NCBI RefSeq assembly: GCF_004570385.1
Contig: NZ_SPQL01000002.1
Span: forward strand, 372,001 to 436,000
DNA: 64,000 nt
Direction: 5' to 3'
DNA from: Blastococcus sp. CT_GayMR19
GTDB taxonomy: Bacteria > Actinomycetota > Actinomycetes > Mycobacteriales > Geodermatophilaceae
In this document: piece by piece, positions 8,597 through 16,741 of the stretch
Numbering within the stretch: position 1 is the first letter of the stretch
How the letters are laid out: every line of letters begins with the position of its first letter
Notes under the pieces: model-generated
The model's input: the letters and a program-made list of their open reading frames with translations, nothing else
Told to the model about the DNA's origin: nothing
Database searches by the model: none
Made by a program: the position numbers and the translations under genes

Positions 8597-11464
8597 GTGA
8601 CGAAGCTGTACTGGCCTGGCCGGACGTCCGACCGCACCACGATGACCGAGCGACCGGAAGGCCGCCTCGCGCGGGTGGTCCGATCCGCCACCGCCGTCGC
8701 CGTCCTCACCGTCCTGGGTGTCGCCGCCGGCGCCGGCCTGACGGCCACACCCGCCTCGGCGGCTGCGGGCTGCACCGTGAACGTCGTCGCGCACCCGGAC
8801 GACGACCTCTTCTTCCAGAACCCGGCGGTGCGCAACGACATCGTCGCCCGCAAGTGCGTGGGCACCGTCTACGTCACCTCGGGTGACGCCGGACAGGGCG
8901 CCGCGTACTCGCGGAACCGGGAGAAGGGCGTGCAGGCCGCCTACGCGAAGATGGCCGGCGTCTCCAACAAGTGGCAGACCAAGACGGTCGCCAGCAGCGG
9001 CCAGACCGTCACCACGAGCACGCTGCTCACGGCGCCGCAGATCAGCCTGACCTTCCTGCGCCTGCCGGACGGCAATCCGGACGGCAGCGGGACCAGCGCC
9101 TCGGCGTTCACCAGCCTCCAGCAGCTCCACCTGGGCGAGATCGCGTCCCTGAAGACCGTGGACTCGCCCGTCCAGACCTACACCTGGGCCGGCCTGGTCA
9201 AGACCGTGGGCAAGGTCCTCACCACGCTGAACGCCACCACGGTCCGCACGCTGGACCACCTCGGCGACTACGACGAGGGCGACCACAGCGACCACTACAC
9301 GGTGGCCCGGCTCGCCGCGCTCGCCCGTGCGACGTACATGCCCTCCGCGGCCCTGGTCGGGTACCTCGGTTACCCCGGGGAATCACTGAGCGCCAACGTC
9401 ACCGGAGCCGAGCACACGGCCAAGCTGGCGGCCCTCATGGCCTACGTGCCCTACGACCCGTCGACGTGCCAGACCCTGCAGGCGTGCACGGCCAACCCCT
9501 GGGTCGCCCGGCAGCACCTGGCCACCGCGCTGCACCCGGCCCGGCCGGTGACCCCCGGCAACGTCGCGCCGGTGGCGACCGTCAGCGCCTCGTCCCAGAA
9601 CACGGCCACCGGGCAGACGGCGAAGAAGGCCATCGACGGGATCGTCGACGGCTTCCCGGGCAAGGCGACCGCCGAGTGGGCGACCAACGGCGGCGGCGCC
9701 GGCAGCTGGCTGCAGCTCAACTGGCTGGAGCCGATCCAGATGGACAAGGTCGTTCTCTACGACCGGCCGAACACCAGCGACTGGGTGACCGGCGGGAAGC
9801 TCACCTTCTCGGACGGGTCGACCGTGGCCGTGCCCAAGCTGGACAACGCCGGCGGTCCCGTGACGGTGACGTTCAAGGCCCGGGTGGTCTCGAGCCTCCG
9901 CCTGACGATCACGACCGTGGGCCCGGCCACCGGCAGCGTGGGACTGGCCGAGTTCCAGGCCTGGACGTCCGGGTCGACCCCGACGTACTCCCCCGCCCCG
10001 GTGCCGCCGCCGATCACGCCGACCGCGCCCGTGCCGCCCCCGGTCGAGCCGGTCGTCTGCGGGACGCCGACGTCGCCGACCACCGCGACCGTGCCGACCC
10101 CCAGCACGATGCCGGCGGTCTCGACCGACCTCGCGGCCGCCGCCTCGGTCACCGCCTCCTCGGAGAACGCCGCCGACGGCCAGACCGCGGCCAAGGCCGT
10201 GGACGGCACCGTGGACGGCTACCCCGGCGACTGGACCGCCGAATGGGCGGCCCAGGGCTGCACCGCCGGCACCTGGCTGCAGCTGACCTGGCCCACCGCG
10301 GTCACCCTGGACCGGATCGTGCTGCACGACCGGCCCAACGCCAACGACCAGGTCACCGGCGGCACCCTCACCTTCGCCGACGGCACCACCGTCGCCGTGC
10401 CCGAGCTGGCCAACGACGGCTCGGCCACCACGGTGAGCTTCCCCGCCCGCTCGACGACCAGCGTCCGGCTCACGGTCACCGGCGTCAGCGCGACCACCAG
10501 CAACGTCGGCCTGGCGGAGGTCCAGGCCTGGACGGCGGTACCCGCCCCGGCGGCGCCGCCGGTCGTGCCGGTCGTCTGCGGGACGCCGACGTCGCCGACC
10601 ACCGCGACCGTGCCGACCCCCAGCACGATGCCGGCGGTCTCGACCGACCTCGCGGCCGCCGCCTCGGTCACCGCCTCCTCGGAGAACGCCGCCGACGGCC
10701 AGACCGCGGCCAAGGCCGTGGACGGCACCGTGGACGGCTACCCCGGCGACTGGACCGCCGAATGGGCGGCCCAGGGCTGCACCGCCGGCACCTGGCTGCA
10801 GCTGACCTGGCCCACCGCGGTCACCCTGGACCGGATCGTGCTGCACGACCGGCCCAACGCCAACGACCAGGTCACCGGCGGCACCCTCACCTTCGCCGAC
10901 GGCACCACCGTCGCCGTGCCCGAGCTGGCCAACGACGGCTCGGCCACCACGGTGAGCTTCCCCGCCCGCTCGACGACCAGCGTCCGGCTCACGGTCACCG
11001 GCGTCAGCCCGACCACCAGCAACGTCGGCCTGGCAGAGCTCCAGGCATGGACCGCGGTACCTGCCGCCCCCGTGACGGTGCAGGCGCCTGCGCCTGCGCC
11101 TGCGCCTGCGCCGACGACGACGGTCCCGTCGACCGTCGACCTGGCGCCGACGTCGACCTTGACGGGTGGCGTCGGCACCCAGTGGAACGGCGTGGGTTCC
11201 TGGATCCAGCTGAACTGGCGGCAGGCGGTGACCACCGGACGGATCGTCATCACCGACCCGACCGGCACCCTGGGGCTCACGGGGGCGACGGTCACCTTCT
11301 CCGACGGCACGACGGCGACCGTTCCGGTCCAGGCGATCGACGGGAAGACGCTGGCCCTGGTCTTCCCGCCCCGCTCGACGACCACGCTCCGGCTCACCGT
11401 GACCTCGATGAAGGGCACGCTGGCGAACGCGGACAAGGCCGGGCTGCAGGTCTTCGCGTCCTGA
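8597..11464 (+). CDS. secreted PIG-L family deacetylase with repeated galactose-binding-like domains
   Basis: Exported 955-residue protein. GTG start follows a GGGGGA site; a signal peptide ends near residue 55 (TATPASAAA). Residues about 58-310 form a PIG-L/LmbE zinc deacetylase domain with AHPDDDLFF and DHSDHYTVARL as metal-binding and catalytic motifs, related to N-acetylglucosaminyl-phosphatidylinositol or mycothiol-pathway deacetylases. After it come four discoidin-like (F5/8 type C-like) modules, of about 125, 130, 130 and 105 residues, joined by Pro/Thr linkers including a (AP)n run. Modules two and three are nearly identical at the DNA level; the fourth is shortened. Substrate is probably a surface or environmental amino sugar polymer, by inference. 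Confidence 0.88.
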   Translation: MTKLYWPGRTSDRTTMTERPEGRLARVVRSATAVAVLTVLGVAAGAGLTATPASAAAGCTVNVVAHPDDDLFFQNPAVRNDIVARKCVGTVYVTSGDAGQGAAYSRNREKGVQAAYAKMAGVSNKWQTKTVASSGQTVTTSTLLTAPQISLTFLRLPDGNPDGSGTSASAFTSLQQLHLGEIASLKTVDSPVQTYTWAGLVKTVGKVLTTLNATTVRTLDHLGDYDEGDHSDHYTVARLAALARATYMPSAALVGYLGYPGESLSANVTGAEHTAKLAALMAYVPYDPSTCQTLQACTANPWVARQHLATALHPARPVTPGNVAPVATVSASSQNTATGQTAKKAIDGIVDGFPGKATAEWATNGGGAGSWLQLNWLEPIQMDKVVLYDRPNTSDWVTGGKLTFSDGSTVAVPKLDNAGGPVTVTFKARVVSSLRLTITTVGPATGSVGLAEFQAWTSGSTPTYSPAPVPPPITPTAPVPPPVEPVVCGTPTSPTTATVPTPSTMPAVSTDLAAAASVTASSENAADGQTAAKAVDGTVDGYPGDWTAEWAAQGCTAGTWLQLTWPTAVTLDRIVLHDRPNANDQVTGGTLTFADGTTVAVPELANDGSATTVSFPARSTTSVRLTVTGVSATTSNVGLAEVQAWTAVPAPAAPPVVPVVCGTPTSPTTATVPTPSTMPAVSTDLAAAASVTASSENAADGQTAAKAVDGTVDGYPGDWTAEWAAQGCTAGTWLQLTWPTAVTLDRIVLHDRPNANDQVTGGTLTFADGTTVAVPELANDGSATTVSFPARSTTSVRLTVTGVSPTTSNVGLAELQAWTAVPAAPVTVQAPAPAPAPAPTTTVPSTVDLAPTSTLTGGVGTQWNGVGSWIQLNWRQAVTTGRIVITDPTGTLGLTGATVTFSDGTTATVPVQAIDGKTLALVFPPRSTTTLRLTVTSMKGTLANADKAGLQVFAS
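10052..10516 (+). repeat. tandem intragenic repeat, copy 1
   Basis: A 465-base stretch coding for a Pro/Thr linker plus one galactose-binding-like module. It recurs at an offset of 519 bases (173 codons) with almost no base differences until GTCAGC|GCG, including synonymous positions, which points to recent duplication or conversion. Confidence 0.9.
10571..11035 (+). repeat. tandem intragenic repeat, copy 2
   Basis: Second copy of the linker-plus-module unit. Differences from copy 1 are confined to the last few codons (SPTTS for SATTS, then LAEL for LAEV). The 519-base period keeps the reading frame. Confidence 0.9.
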
Positions 11465-11495
11465 CAGGTACCGGCGAGCAGTAGATCGCCCGATC

Positions 11496-11528
11496 CCGGC
11501 CCGTCCGCGCACTGCGCGGGCGGGCCGG
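11496..11528. terminator. bidirectional hairpin terminator between convergent genes
   Basis: Two 15-base arms (CCGGCCCGTCCGCGC and its partner) pair with one G-T mismatch around a 3-base loop, between the PIG-L gene stop and the stop of the convergent LURP-one gene. There is no U tract, as is common in actinobacteria. Confidence 0.7.
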
Positions 11529-11549
11529 AGTTCTGCCGGGGCCGGCGGG

Positions 11550-12284
11550 TCAGCGGCTCTGCAGCGCGTCCAGGGCGACGGCCATGGACGCCGCGACGCG
11601 GAAGTCCAGGCGCGGGTCGGGCACGGTCACGGTGTACCGGTCCCGGATGGCCTTCTGCCGTTCGCTGACCAGCACCACGGCTCCCGTGGCGGTGTCGACG
11701 AAGTCGAAGTGGAAGATGAACGGCACCCAGATGTCGCCCACCACGGGGAGGAAGTCCCAGACCCGGCGGAGGATCGCGATCACCGGGCGCCGCTCCTGAC
11801 CGACGGCGTTCAGTCCCGGCACCGACAGGTTCCAGGTCGAGCGCAGCAGGCTGGCGCCGAACTGCTTGCTGAACATGCCGAGCGCGGTGCCGTACTCGTC
11901 GTAGACGTCGTGCTGGGCGCCGACATCGAGCCGCTGGCGCGCCTTGAAGGAGAAGACCCGGCGGCTCTTGGACTCGTCGGCGTAGAAGATCACCTCCTCC
12001 TTGAGCTTCATCCGCTTCTGCTCGGCCAGTGCCAGCAACTGCCCCTCGGTGCCGTCCGGGTTCGCGGCGAGGACCTCGTACCGGTTGACCATCATCGTGA
12101 TCCGCTGCTTGACGAAGAAGGCGGGCACGACCATGGCGGCCGGCGGCTGGTAGCCGGGCGAGGGCTGCTGGCCGGGAGGAGGCGGCGGCTGCTGGCCGGG
12201 AGGAGGCGGCGGCTGGTATCCGGGAGGCGGCGGCGGCTGGTATCCGGGGGGTGGCGGTGGCTGGTATCCGGGGGGATCGGTCAC
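11550..12284 (-). CDS. LURP-one-related (scramblase-like fold) protein with proline-rich N-terminus
   Basis: A 244-residue protein. Residues 1-50 are repeats of GYQPPPPP and GQQPPPPP, a flexible low-complexity region. From about residue 52 the sequence matches the LURP-one/Tubby-like family (RITMMVNRYEV, FYADESKSRRVFSFKARQRLDVGAQHDVYDEYGTALG, then FHFDFVD and RDRYTV), which forms a 12-stranded beta barrel; bacterial members have no proven role and may bind lipids. ATG at 12284 is chosen because the repeats begin directly after it. It is divergent from the PepSY gene and convergent with the PIG-L gene. Confidence 0.8.
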   Translation of the reverse strand: MTDPPGYQPPPPPGYQPPPPPGYQPPPPPGQQPPPPPGQQPSPGYQPPAAMVVPAFFVKQRITMMVNRYEVLAANPDGTEGQLLALAEQKRMKLKEEVIFYADESKSRRVFSFKARQRLDVGAQHDVYDEYGTALGMFSKQFGASLLRSTWNLSVPGLNAVGQERRPVIAILRRVWDFLPVVGDIWVPFIFHFDFVDTATGAVVLVSERQKAIRDRYTVTVPDPRLDFRVAASMAVALDALQSR

Positions 12285-12466
12285 GGCTGGGCTCCCCTGG
12301 TCGTCGGCTGGAGACGCCCATCCTGGCCCATCGCAGGACCGGTCGCGGCGGTTCCGGGCGTGGCACCCACAGGACTCCCGGACGCCGGTCCCAGCCCCCT
12401 CCCAGCAGCCGCCCGAACAGTGGGCTGCACACGGCCCACCGCGGGCCCACGCCGAGGAGGTTCACG

Positions 12467-12991
12467 ATGACCAGCAGGAAGCCATGGCTGCGGTACGGGG
12501 GTGCGGCCGGCCTTGTCGCGAGCGGTCTGATCGCCGGGGGCGTCCTCGCCGGCACGCTCACCGCCAATGCGGCCGAGGACACGACCGCCGGGACCGGGAG
12601 CTCGACCAGCCAGGCGGCCGGCGAGGAACTGCTGACCGGCGACACGAAGACCCAGGTCGAGGACGCGGTGCTGGCCGAGTACCCGGACGCCACGATCGAG
12701 CGCACGGAGTCGGACTCCGGCGGCGTCTACGAGTCGCACATCGTGACCGCTGACGGCGAGCGGCTCACCGTGCTGGTCGACGAGGACTTCGCGGTCACCG
12801 GCACCGAGACCGGCGGGCGCGGCGGCCGGGGTCCCGGGGGTGGCGACTGCCCCGAGGACGACGCGTCCACGACAGAGGAGCGCGGCACGTCGGAGAGCCC
12901 CGGCACCGGGACCCCGTCCACCGGGACCCCGCCCACCGGGACCCCGTCCACCGAGGCCCCGGACAGCACCGACGGGTCCGGCGGCAGCTGA
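12467..12991 (+). CDS. PepSY-like exported protein
   Basis: A 174-residue protein with a clear GAGGAGG site upstream of ATG 12467. Residues 1-38 are a signal peptide or membrane anchor (GGAAGLVASGLIAGGVLAGT, cleavage near ANA-AE). Residues about 55-110 resemble a single PepSY-type unit (DAVLAEYPDATIERTESD then a strand ending LTVLVDEDFAVTG), a fold thought to inhibit or chaperone extracytoplasmic proteins. The C-terminal third is a Gly-rich patch followed by a STGTP/TGTP repeat of wall-spanning character. It lies 64 bases upstream of the P-type ATPase on the same strand. Confidence 0.75.
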   Translation: MTSRKPWLRYGGAAGLVASGLIAGGVLAGTLTANAAEDTTAGTGSSTSQAAGEELLTGDTKTQVEDAVLAEYPDATIERTESDSGGVYESHIVTADGERLTVLVDEDFAVTGTETGGRGGRGPGGGDCPEDDASTTEERGTSESPGTGTPSTGTPPTGTPSTEAPDSTDGSGGS

Positions 12992-13055
12992 TGGGTGCGG
13001 TCCGGTCCCGTTCGCGGACGAGCGGGACCGGACCGGGCCGGACAGACTGCGGGAC

Positions 13056-15602
13056 GTGGCACCAGACGCGGTCGTGCAGGCCACCGGCCCGGAACCGCTG
13101 ACCGAGGGCCTGACCGACGCCGAGGCCGCCGCCCGTAAGCGGCGTGGCGAGGCCAACGTCGCCGTCACCGGCACCTCGCGCACGTACGCGACGATCCTCC
13201 GGACCAACGTCTTCTCGTTCTACAACACGATCCTCTTCGTCATCGGCGCGGCCCTGCTCGCGCTCGGCCGGTACAACGACGCGATCGTCAGCGTCGGGCT
13301 CGGCCTGGTCAACGCCGCGATCAGCGCGATCCAGGAGATCCGCGCGAAACGACAGCTGGACCGGCTGCAGCTGCTCAGCCGCACCGTCGTCCACGTGGTG
13401 CGGGACGGCCGCGAGATGCCGGTCGCACCCGAGGACGTCGTCCGCGGTGACGTCGTGCGCGTCCGGCCGGGCGAGCAGATCGTCGTCGACGGGCCGGTGC
13501 TGGACGGCGGCCGGCTCGAGGTCGACGAGTCGCTGCTCACCGGCGAGGCCGATCCCCTGGTCAAGGGCCCGGGGGACGACCTCCTGTCGGGCAGCTTCTG
13601 CGTCGGCGGGGACGGCCGGCAGCTGGCCCGCGACGTCGGCGCGTCGAGCTACGCCAACCGGCTCACCGCCGAGGCCCGACTGGACTCGACCGACGTCACG
13701 CCGCTGCAGCGACGGATAGCGTTCGTCGTCCGGCTGGTGATGGTGCTGGTGGCGCTGATGAGCGGGGCGATCCTGCTCCAGGCTGCGCTCGAGGGCTTCT
13801 CCCTGCTCCGGGTGGTGCAGACGTCCGCGGTGCTGTCGGGGCTGGTGCCGTACGGACTGTTCCTGCTGATCGCGGTCGCCTACACCGTCGGTGCCGTGAA
13901 GTGCGCCGGCCGGGGCGCGCTGGTCCAGCGGGTCAATGCCGTCGAATCGGTCAGCAACGTCGACGTCGTCTGCACGGACAAGACCGGCACCCTGACCACC
14001 GGCCGGCTGGCCCTGGCGGAGGTACGACCCGCGGACGGCGCCGAGGCGGCGACCGTCGAGGAGCAGCTCGGCTCCATGGCCCGCAGCGCGGCCGCCCCGA
14101 ACCTGACCACGACCGCGCTGGCTGCGGCACTGCCCGGGCAGCCGTGGACGGTGCACGAGGAGATCCCTTTCAGCTCGGCGCTCCGCTGGAGCGCGCTGCG
14201 CACCGACGGGGGCGTGTGGGTGCTCGGCGCACCGGAGGCGCTCGCACCCCGGCTGACCGGCGCGTCCCTGGCCGACGCGGTGGCCGACCGGACGAGGCGC
14301 GGCCTGCGGGTCCTCGTCCTGGCCCGCGCCGTCGACGCGTCCGCCCCCCTGCGGAACGGCGACGGCCGGGCGCAGCTGCCCGCTCTCGAGCCGCTGGCCG
14401 TGGTCGCGCTCGCCGACGAGCTGCGTCCGCAGGTGCCGGAGACCGTCGAGCGGCTGGCTCGCGAGGGTGTGGCGCTCAAGGTGCTCTCCGGCGACGACCC
14501 CGGCACCGTCGCCGCGCTGGCCCGGCAGGCCGGACTCGACGGCGGGCCACCCGTGCACGGCGCCGACCTCGACGCGCTGTCCGACGCGGAGCTGGACGAG
14601 GTGGTGGACGGCGCCTCCGTCTTCGGCCGCATCGCGCCCGAGCAGAAGGAACGCATCGTCGGCTCGCTGCGCCGGCAGGGCCGCTACGTCGCGATGATCG
14701 GCGACGGCGTCAACGACGCGCGCGCCCTCAAGACCGCCCAGGTCGGGGTGGCGATGCGCAGCGGGAGCGCGGTGACCCGCGACGTCGCGGACATCATCCT
14801 GACCGACGACTCGTTCGCCGCGCTGCTGCCGGCGCAGCAGGAGGGCCGGCGGATCATCAACGGCATCGCGACGTCGATGCAGGTCTTCCTGGTCCGGGTC
14901 GCGACGCAGGGCCTGGTCATCCTCACGGTCACCATGCTCGGACTGGGCTTCCCCTACTCCCCCACGCAGGTCGGCCTCACGCTGCTCACGGTCGGCGTCC
15001 CCACGCTCTTCCTGACCGCGTGGGCCCGGCCGTCCCCGCCGGATCCGCACCTGCTCGCGTCGCTGGCCCGGTTCGTCGTTCCCGCTGCCCTGGTGACCGC
15101 CGCGGGCGGGGTCGGGGTGTACGCCTACCTGTACACGCTGGTGTCCTCGGGTCTGAGCGCCTCCGACATCCCTGCCGGTGTCATCGCGGACTTCGAGGGC
15201 TACACGGGGATCTCCTCGGCGGACGCCGGCTTCACCGAGGCGGCCGCCACGATCGGCGCCCAGACCGGGCTGTCCACGTTCGTCTCGCTCGCCTCGTTCG
15301 TGCTGGTCCTGTTCCTCGAGCCGCCCACCCGGTTCTTCGCCTCCTGGACCCGGCCGAGCCCGGACAAGCGCCCCGCCATCCTGGTCGGCGTCCTGGTTCT
15401 CGTCTTCGCGGCGGTGCTGTTCACGCCGGCCCTGTCGGACTACTTCGGCCTCACCGGGCCGGCGCCGCCGGTGTTCACGACCGTGCTCCCGGCGCTGGTC
15501 CTGTGGTTCGGGGCGCTGAGTGCCGCCTACCGCCTCCGGCTGCTGGATCGCGTCCTCGGGATCGACAGCCTGCCGGCCACGACCGGTCCGACGGCTCGCT
15601 GA
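13056..15602 (+). CDS. CtpE-like P-type cation ATPase
   Basis: Integral membrane ATPase of 848 residues. P-type motifs are present in order: TGEAD in the actuator domain (around residue 168), DKTGTLTTG phosphorylation site (around 308) and MIGDGVND hinge (around 546), with about eight to ten membrane helices. The segment QEIRAKRQLDRL and overall order resemble mycobacterial CtpE, a calcium-importing or exporting ATPase. The expected PEGL of membrane helix 4 reads PYGL (LVPYGLFLL), so a key ion-binding Glu is replaced by Tyr; ion specificity is therefore doubtful. The GTG start at 13056 has only a weak ribosome site but is the sole in-frame candidate before the conserved region. Confidence 0.88.
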   Translation: MAPDAVVQATGPEPLTEGLTDAEAAARKRRGEANVAVTGTSRTYATILRTNVFSFYNTILFVIGAALLALGRYNDAIVSVGLGLVNAAISAIQEIRAKRQLDRLQLLSRTVVHVVRDGREMPVAPEDVVRGDVVRVRPGEQIVVDGPVLDGGRLEVDESLLTGEADPLVKGPGDDLLSGSFCVGGDGRQLARDVGASSYANRLTAEARLDSTDVTPLQRRIAFVVRLVMVLVALMSGAILLQAALEGFSLLRVVQTSAVLSGLVPYGLFLLIAVAYTVGAVKCAGRGALVQRVNAVESVSNVDVVCTDKTGTLTTGRLALAEVRPADGAEAATVEEQLGSMARSAAAPNLTTTALAAALPGQPWTVHEEIPFSSALRWSALRTDGGVWVLGAPEALAPRLTGASLADAVADRTRRGLRVLVLARAVDASAPLRNGDGRAQLPALEPLAVVALADELRPQVPETVERLAREGVALKVLSGDDPGTVAALARQAGLDGGPPVHGADLDALSDAELDEVVDGASVFGRIAPEQKERIVGSLRRQGRYVAMIGDGVNDARALKTAQVGVAMRSGSAVTRDVADIILTDDSFAALLPAQQEGRRIINGIATSMQVFLVRVATQGLVILTVTMLGLGFPYSPTQVGLTLLTVGVPTLFLTAWARPSPPDPHLLASLARFVVPAALVTAAGGVGVYAYLYTLVSSGLSASDIPAGVIADFEGYTGISSADAGFTEAAATIGAQTGLSTFVSLASFVLVLFLEPPTRFFASWTRPSPDKRPAILVGVLVLVFAAVLFTPALSDYFGLTGPAPPVFTTVLPALVLWFGALSAAYRLRLLDRVLGIDSLPATTGPTAR

Positions 15603-15632
15603 TCGCAACGGCGCGGACCCGCGGCCACGGCG

Positions 15633-15665
15633 CCGGTGTGCGGTTGACACGCATCCACACACCGG
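15633..15665. terminator. possible terminator between ATPase and nrdB
   Basis: CCGGTGTG pairs with CACACCGG across a 17-base loop in the 80-base gap between two convergent genes. Moderate stem, no U tract. Confidence 0.4.
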
Positions 15666-15682
15666 AGCCGCGGGCGCCGCGA

Positions 15683-16741
15683 CTAGAAGTCGTCGTCGTC
15701 GAAGGAGACCTGCCCACTCACCCCCAGCTGATAGGCCGACACGCGTCGTTCGAAGAAGTTCGACAGCTCCTGCACGTCCTGCAGCTCCATGAAGGCGAAC
15801 GGATTGGCCGAGCCGTACCGGGCGGGAATGCCGAGCAGTTCCAGACGCCGGTCCGCCACGTGCTCCAGATAGGCGCGCATGTCGGTCAGGCTCATGCCGG
15901 ACACGCCACCCCCGAGCAGGTCCTCGGCGAACTGGACCTCGCACTCGACCGCTTCGGCGACCATGTCGCTGACCTGGCCGGCGAGCTCGTCGTCCCAGAG
16001 CTCCGGTTCCTCGCGCCGGACGGTGTCGACCACGTCGAACGCGAAGGCCATGTGCATGGACTCGTCCCGGAACACCCAGTTGGTACCGCTGGCCAGCCCG
16101 TTGAGCAGGCCCCGCGAACGTAGGAAATACACGTAGGCGAAGGCGCCGTAGAAGAACAATCCCTCGATGCAGGCGGCGAAGCAGATGAGGTTGAGCAGGA
16201 AGGCCCGCCTGTCCTGACGCGTGCGCAACTGGTCGAGCTCGCCGAGCGAGTCGATCCAGCGGAAGCAGAAGTCAGCTTTCCGCTTGATGGACGGAATGCT
16301 GTCGACCGCCGTGAAGGCCTCGGCCCGCTCGGCCTCATCGGGTACGTACGTGTCGAGCAGCGTCAGATAGAACTGGACGTGCACCGCCTCCTCGAACAGT
16401 TGCCGGGAGAGATAGAGCCGTCCCTCTGGTGAGTTCACGTGCTCGTAGAGGTTGAGCACCAGATTGTTCGCGACGATGGTGTCGCCGGTCGCGAAGAAGG
16501 CCACCAGTCGGCCGACCAGATGCCGCTCGGCCGGGGTCAGCCGTTGCAGGTCGGCGAGATCCGAGTGCAGGTCCACCTCCTCCACGGTCCAGGTGTTCTT
16601 GATCGCGTCGCGGAAACGGTCGTAGAAGTGCGGGTAGCGCATCGGCCGGAGGGTCAGCTCCATGCCTGGGTCGAGCAGCATCGGGTTCTCCTGGGCGGTG
16701 GGGACGTCGATGGAAGGCTTCGGGACGGCGGTCACTGGCAC
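15683..16741 (-). CDS. nrdB: class I ribonucleotide reductase, small (R2) subunit
   Basis: A 352-residue R2 protein that holds the di-metal centre and generates the radical used by NrdA for making deoxyribonucleotides. Metal-ligand segments are visible: FEEAVHVQFY (Glu, His, and a Tyr at the radical position), CIEGLFFY (Glu) and FRDESMHM (Glu, His). The tail SFDDDDF is the typical acidic-aromatic peptide that docks on R1. The GTG start overlaps the nrdA stop by 10 bases, so the two are translationally coupled. Radical-site Tyr argues for class Ia/Ib-like chemistry rather than Ic. Confidence 0.95.
   Translation of the reverse strand: MPVTAVPKPSIDVPTAQENPMLLDPGMELTLRPMRYPHFYDRFRDAIKNTWTVEEVDLHSDLADLQRLTPAERHLVGRLVAFFATGDTIVANNLVLNLYEHVNSPEGRLYLSRQLFEEAVHVQFYLTLLDTYVPDEAERAEAFTAVDSIPSIKRKADFCFRWIDSLGELDQLRTRQDRRAFLLNLICFAACIEGLFFYGAFAYVYFLRSRGLLNGLASGTNWVFRDESMHMAFAFDVVDTVRREEPELWDDELAGQVSDMVAEAVECEVQFAEDLLGGGVSGMSLTDMRAYLEHVADRRLELLGIPARYGSANPFAFMELQDVQELSNFFERRVSAYQLGVSGQVSFDDDDF

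Noticed and set aside
11087-11112. CGCCTG hexamer run
   Set aside because: It codes an Ala-Pro linker of the PIG-L protein.
8971-11512. Long frames in other phases over the PIG-L gene on both strands
   Set aside because: Their repeats mirror the duplicated modules of the real gene; no motifs or ribosome sites.
12795-15944. Very long open frame (over 1000 codons) on the minus strand opposite the P-type ATPase
   Set aside because: It is an Arg/Gly/Ala-rich antisense shadow of a clearly conserved gene, typical in high-GC DNA.
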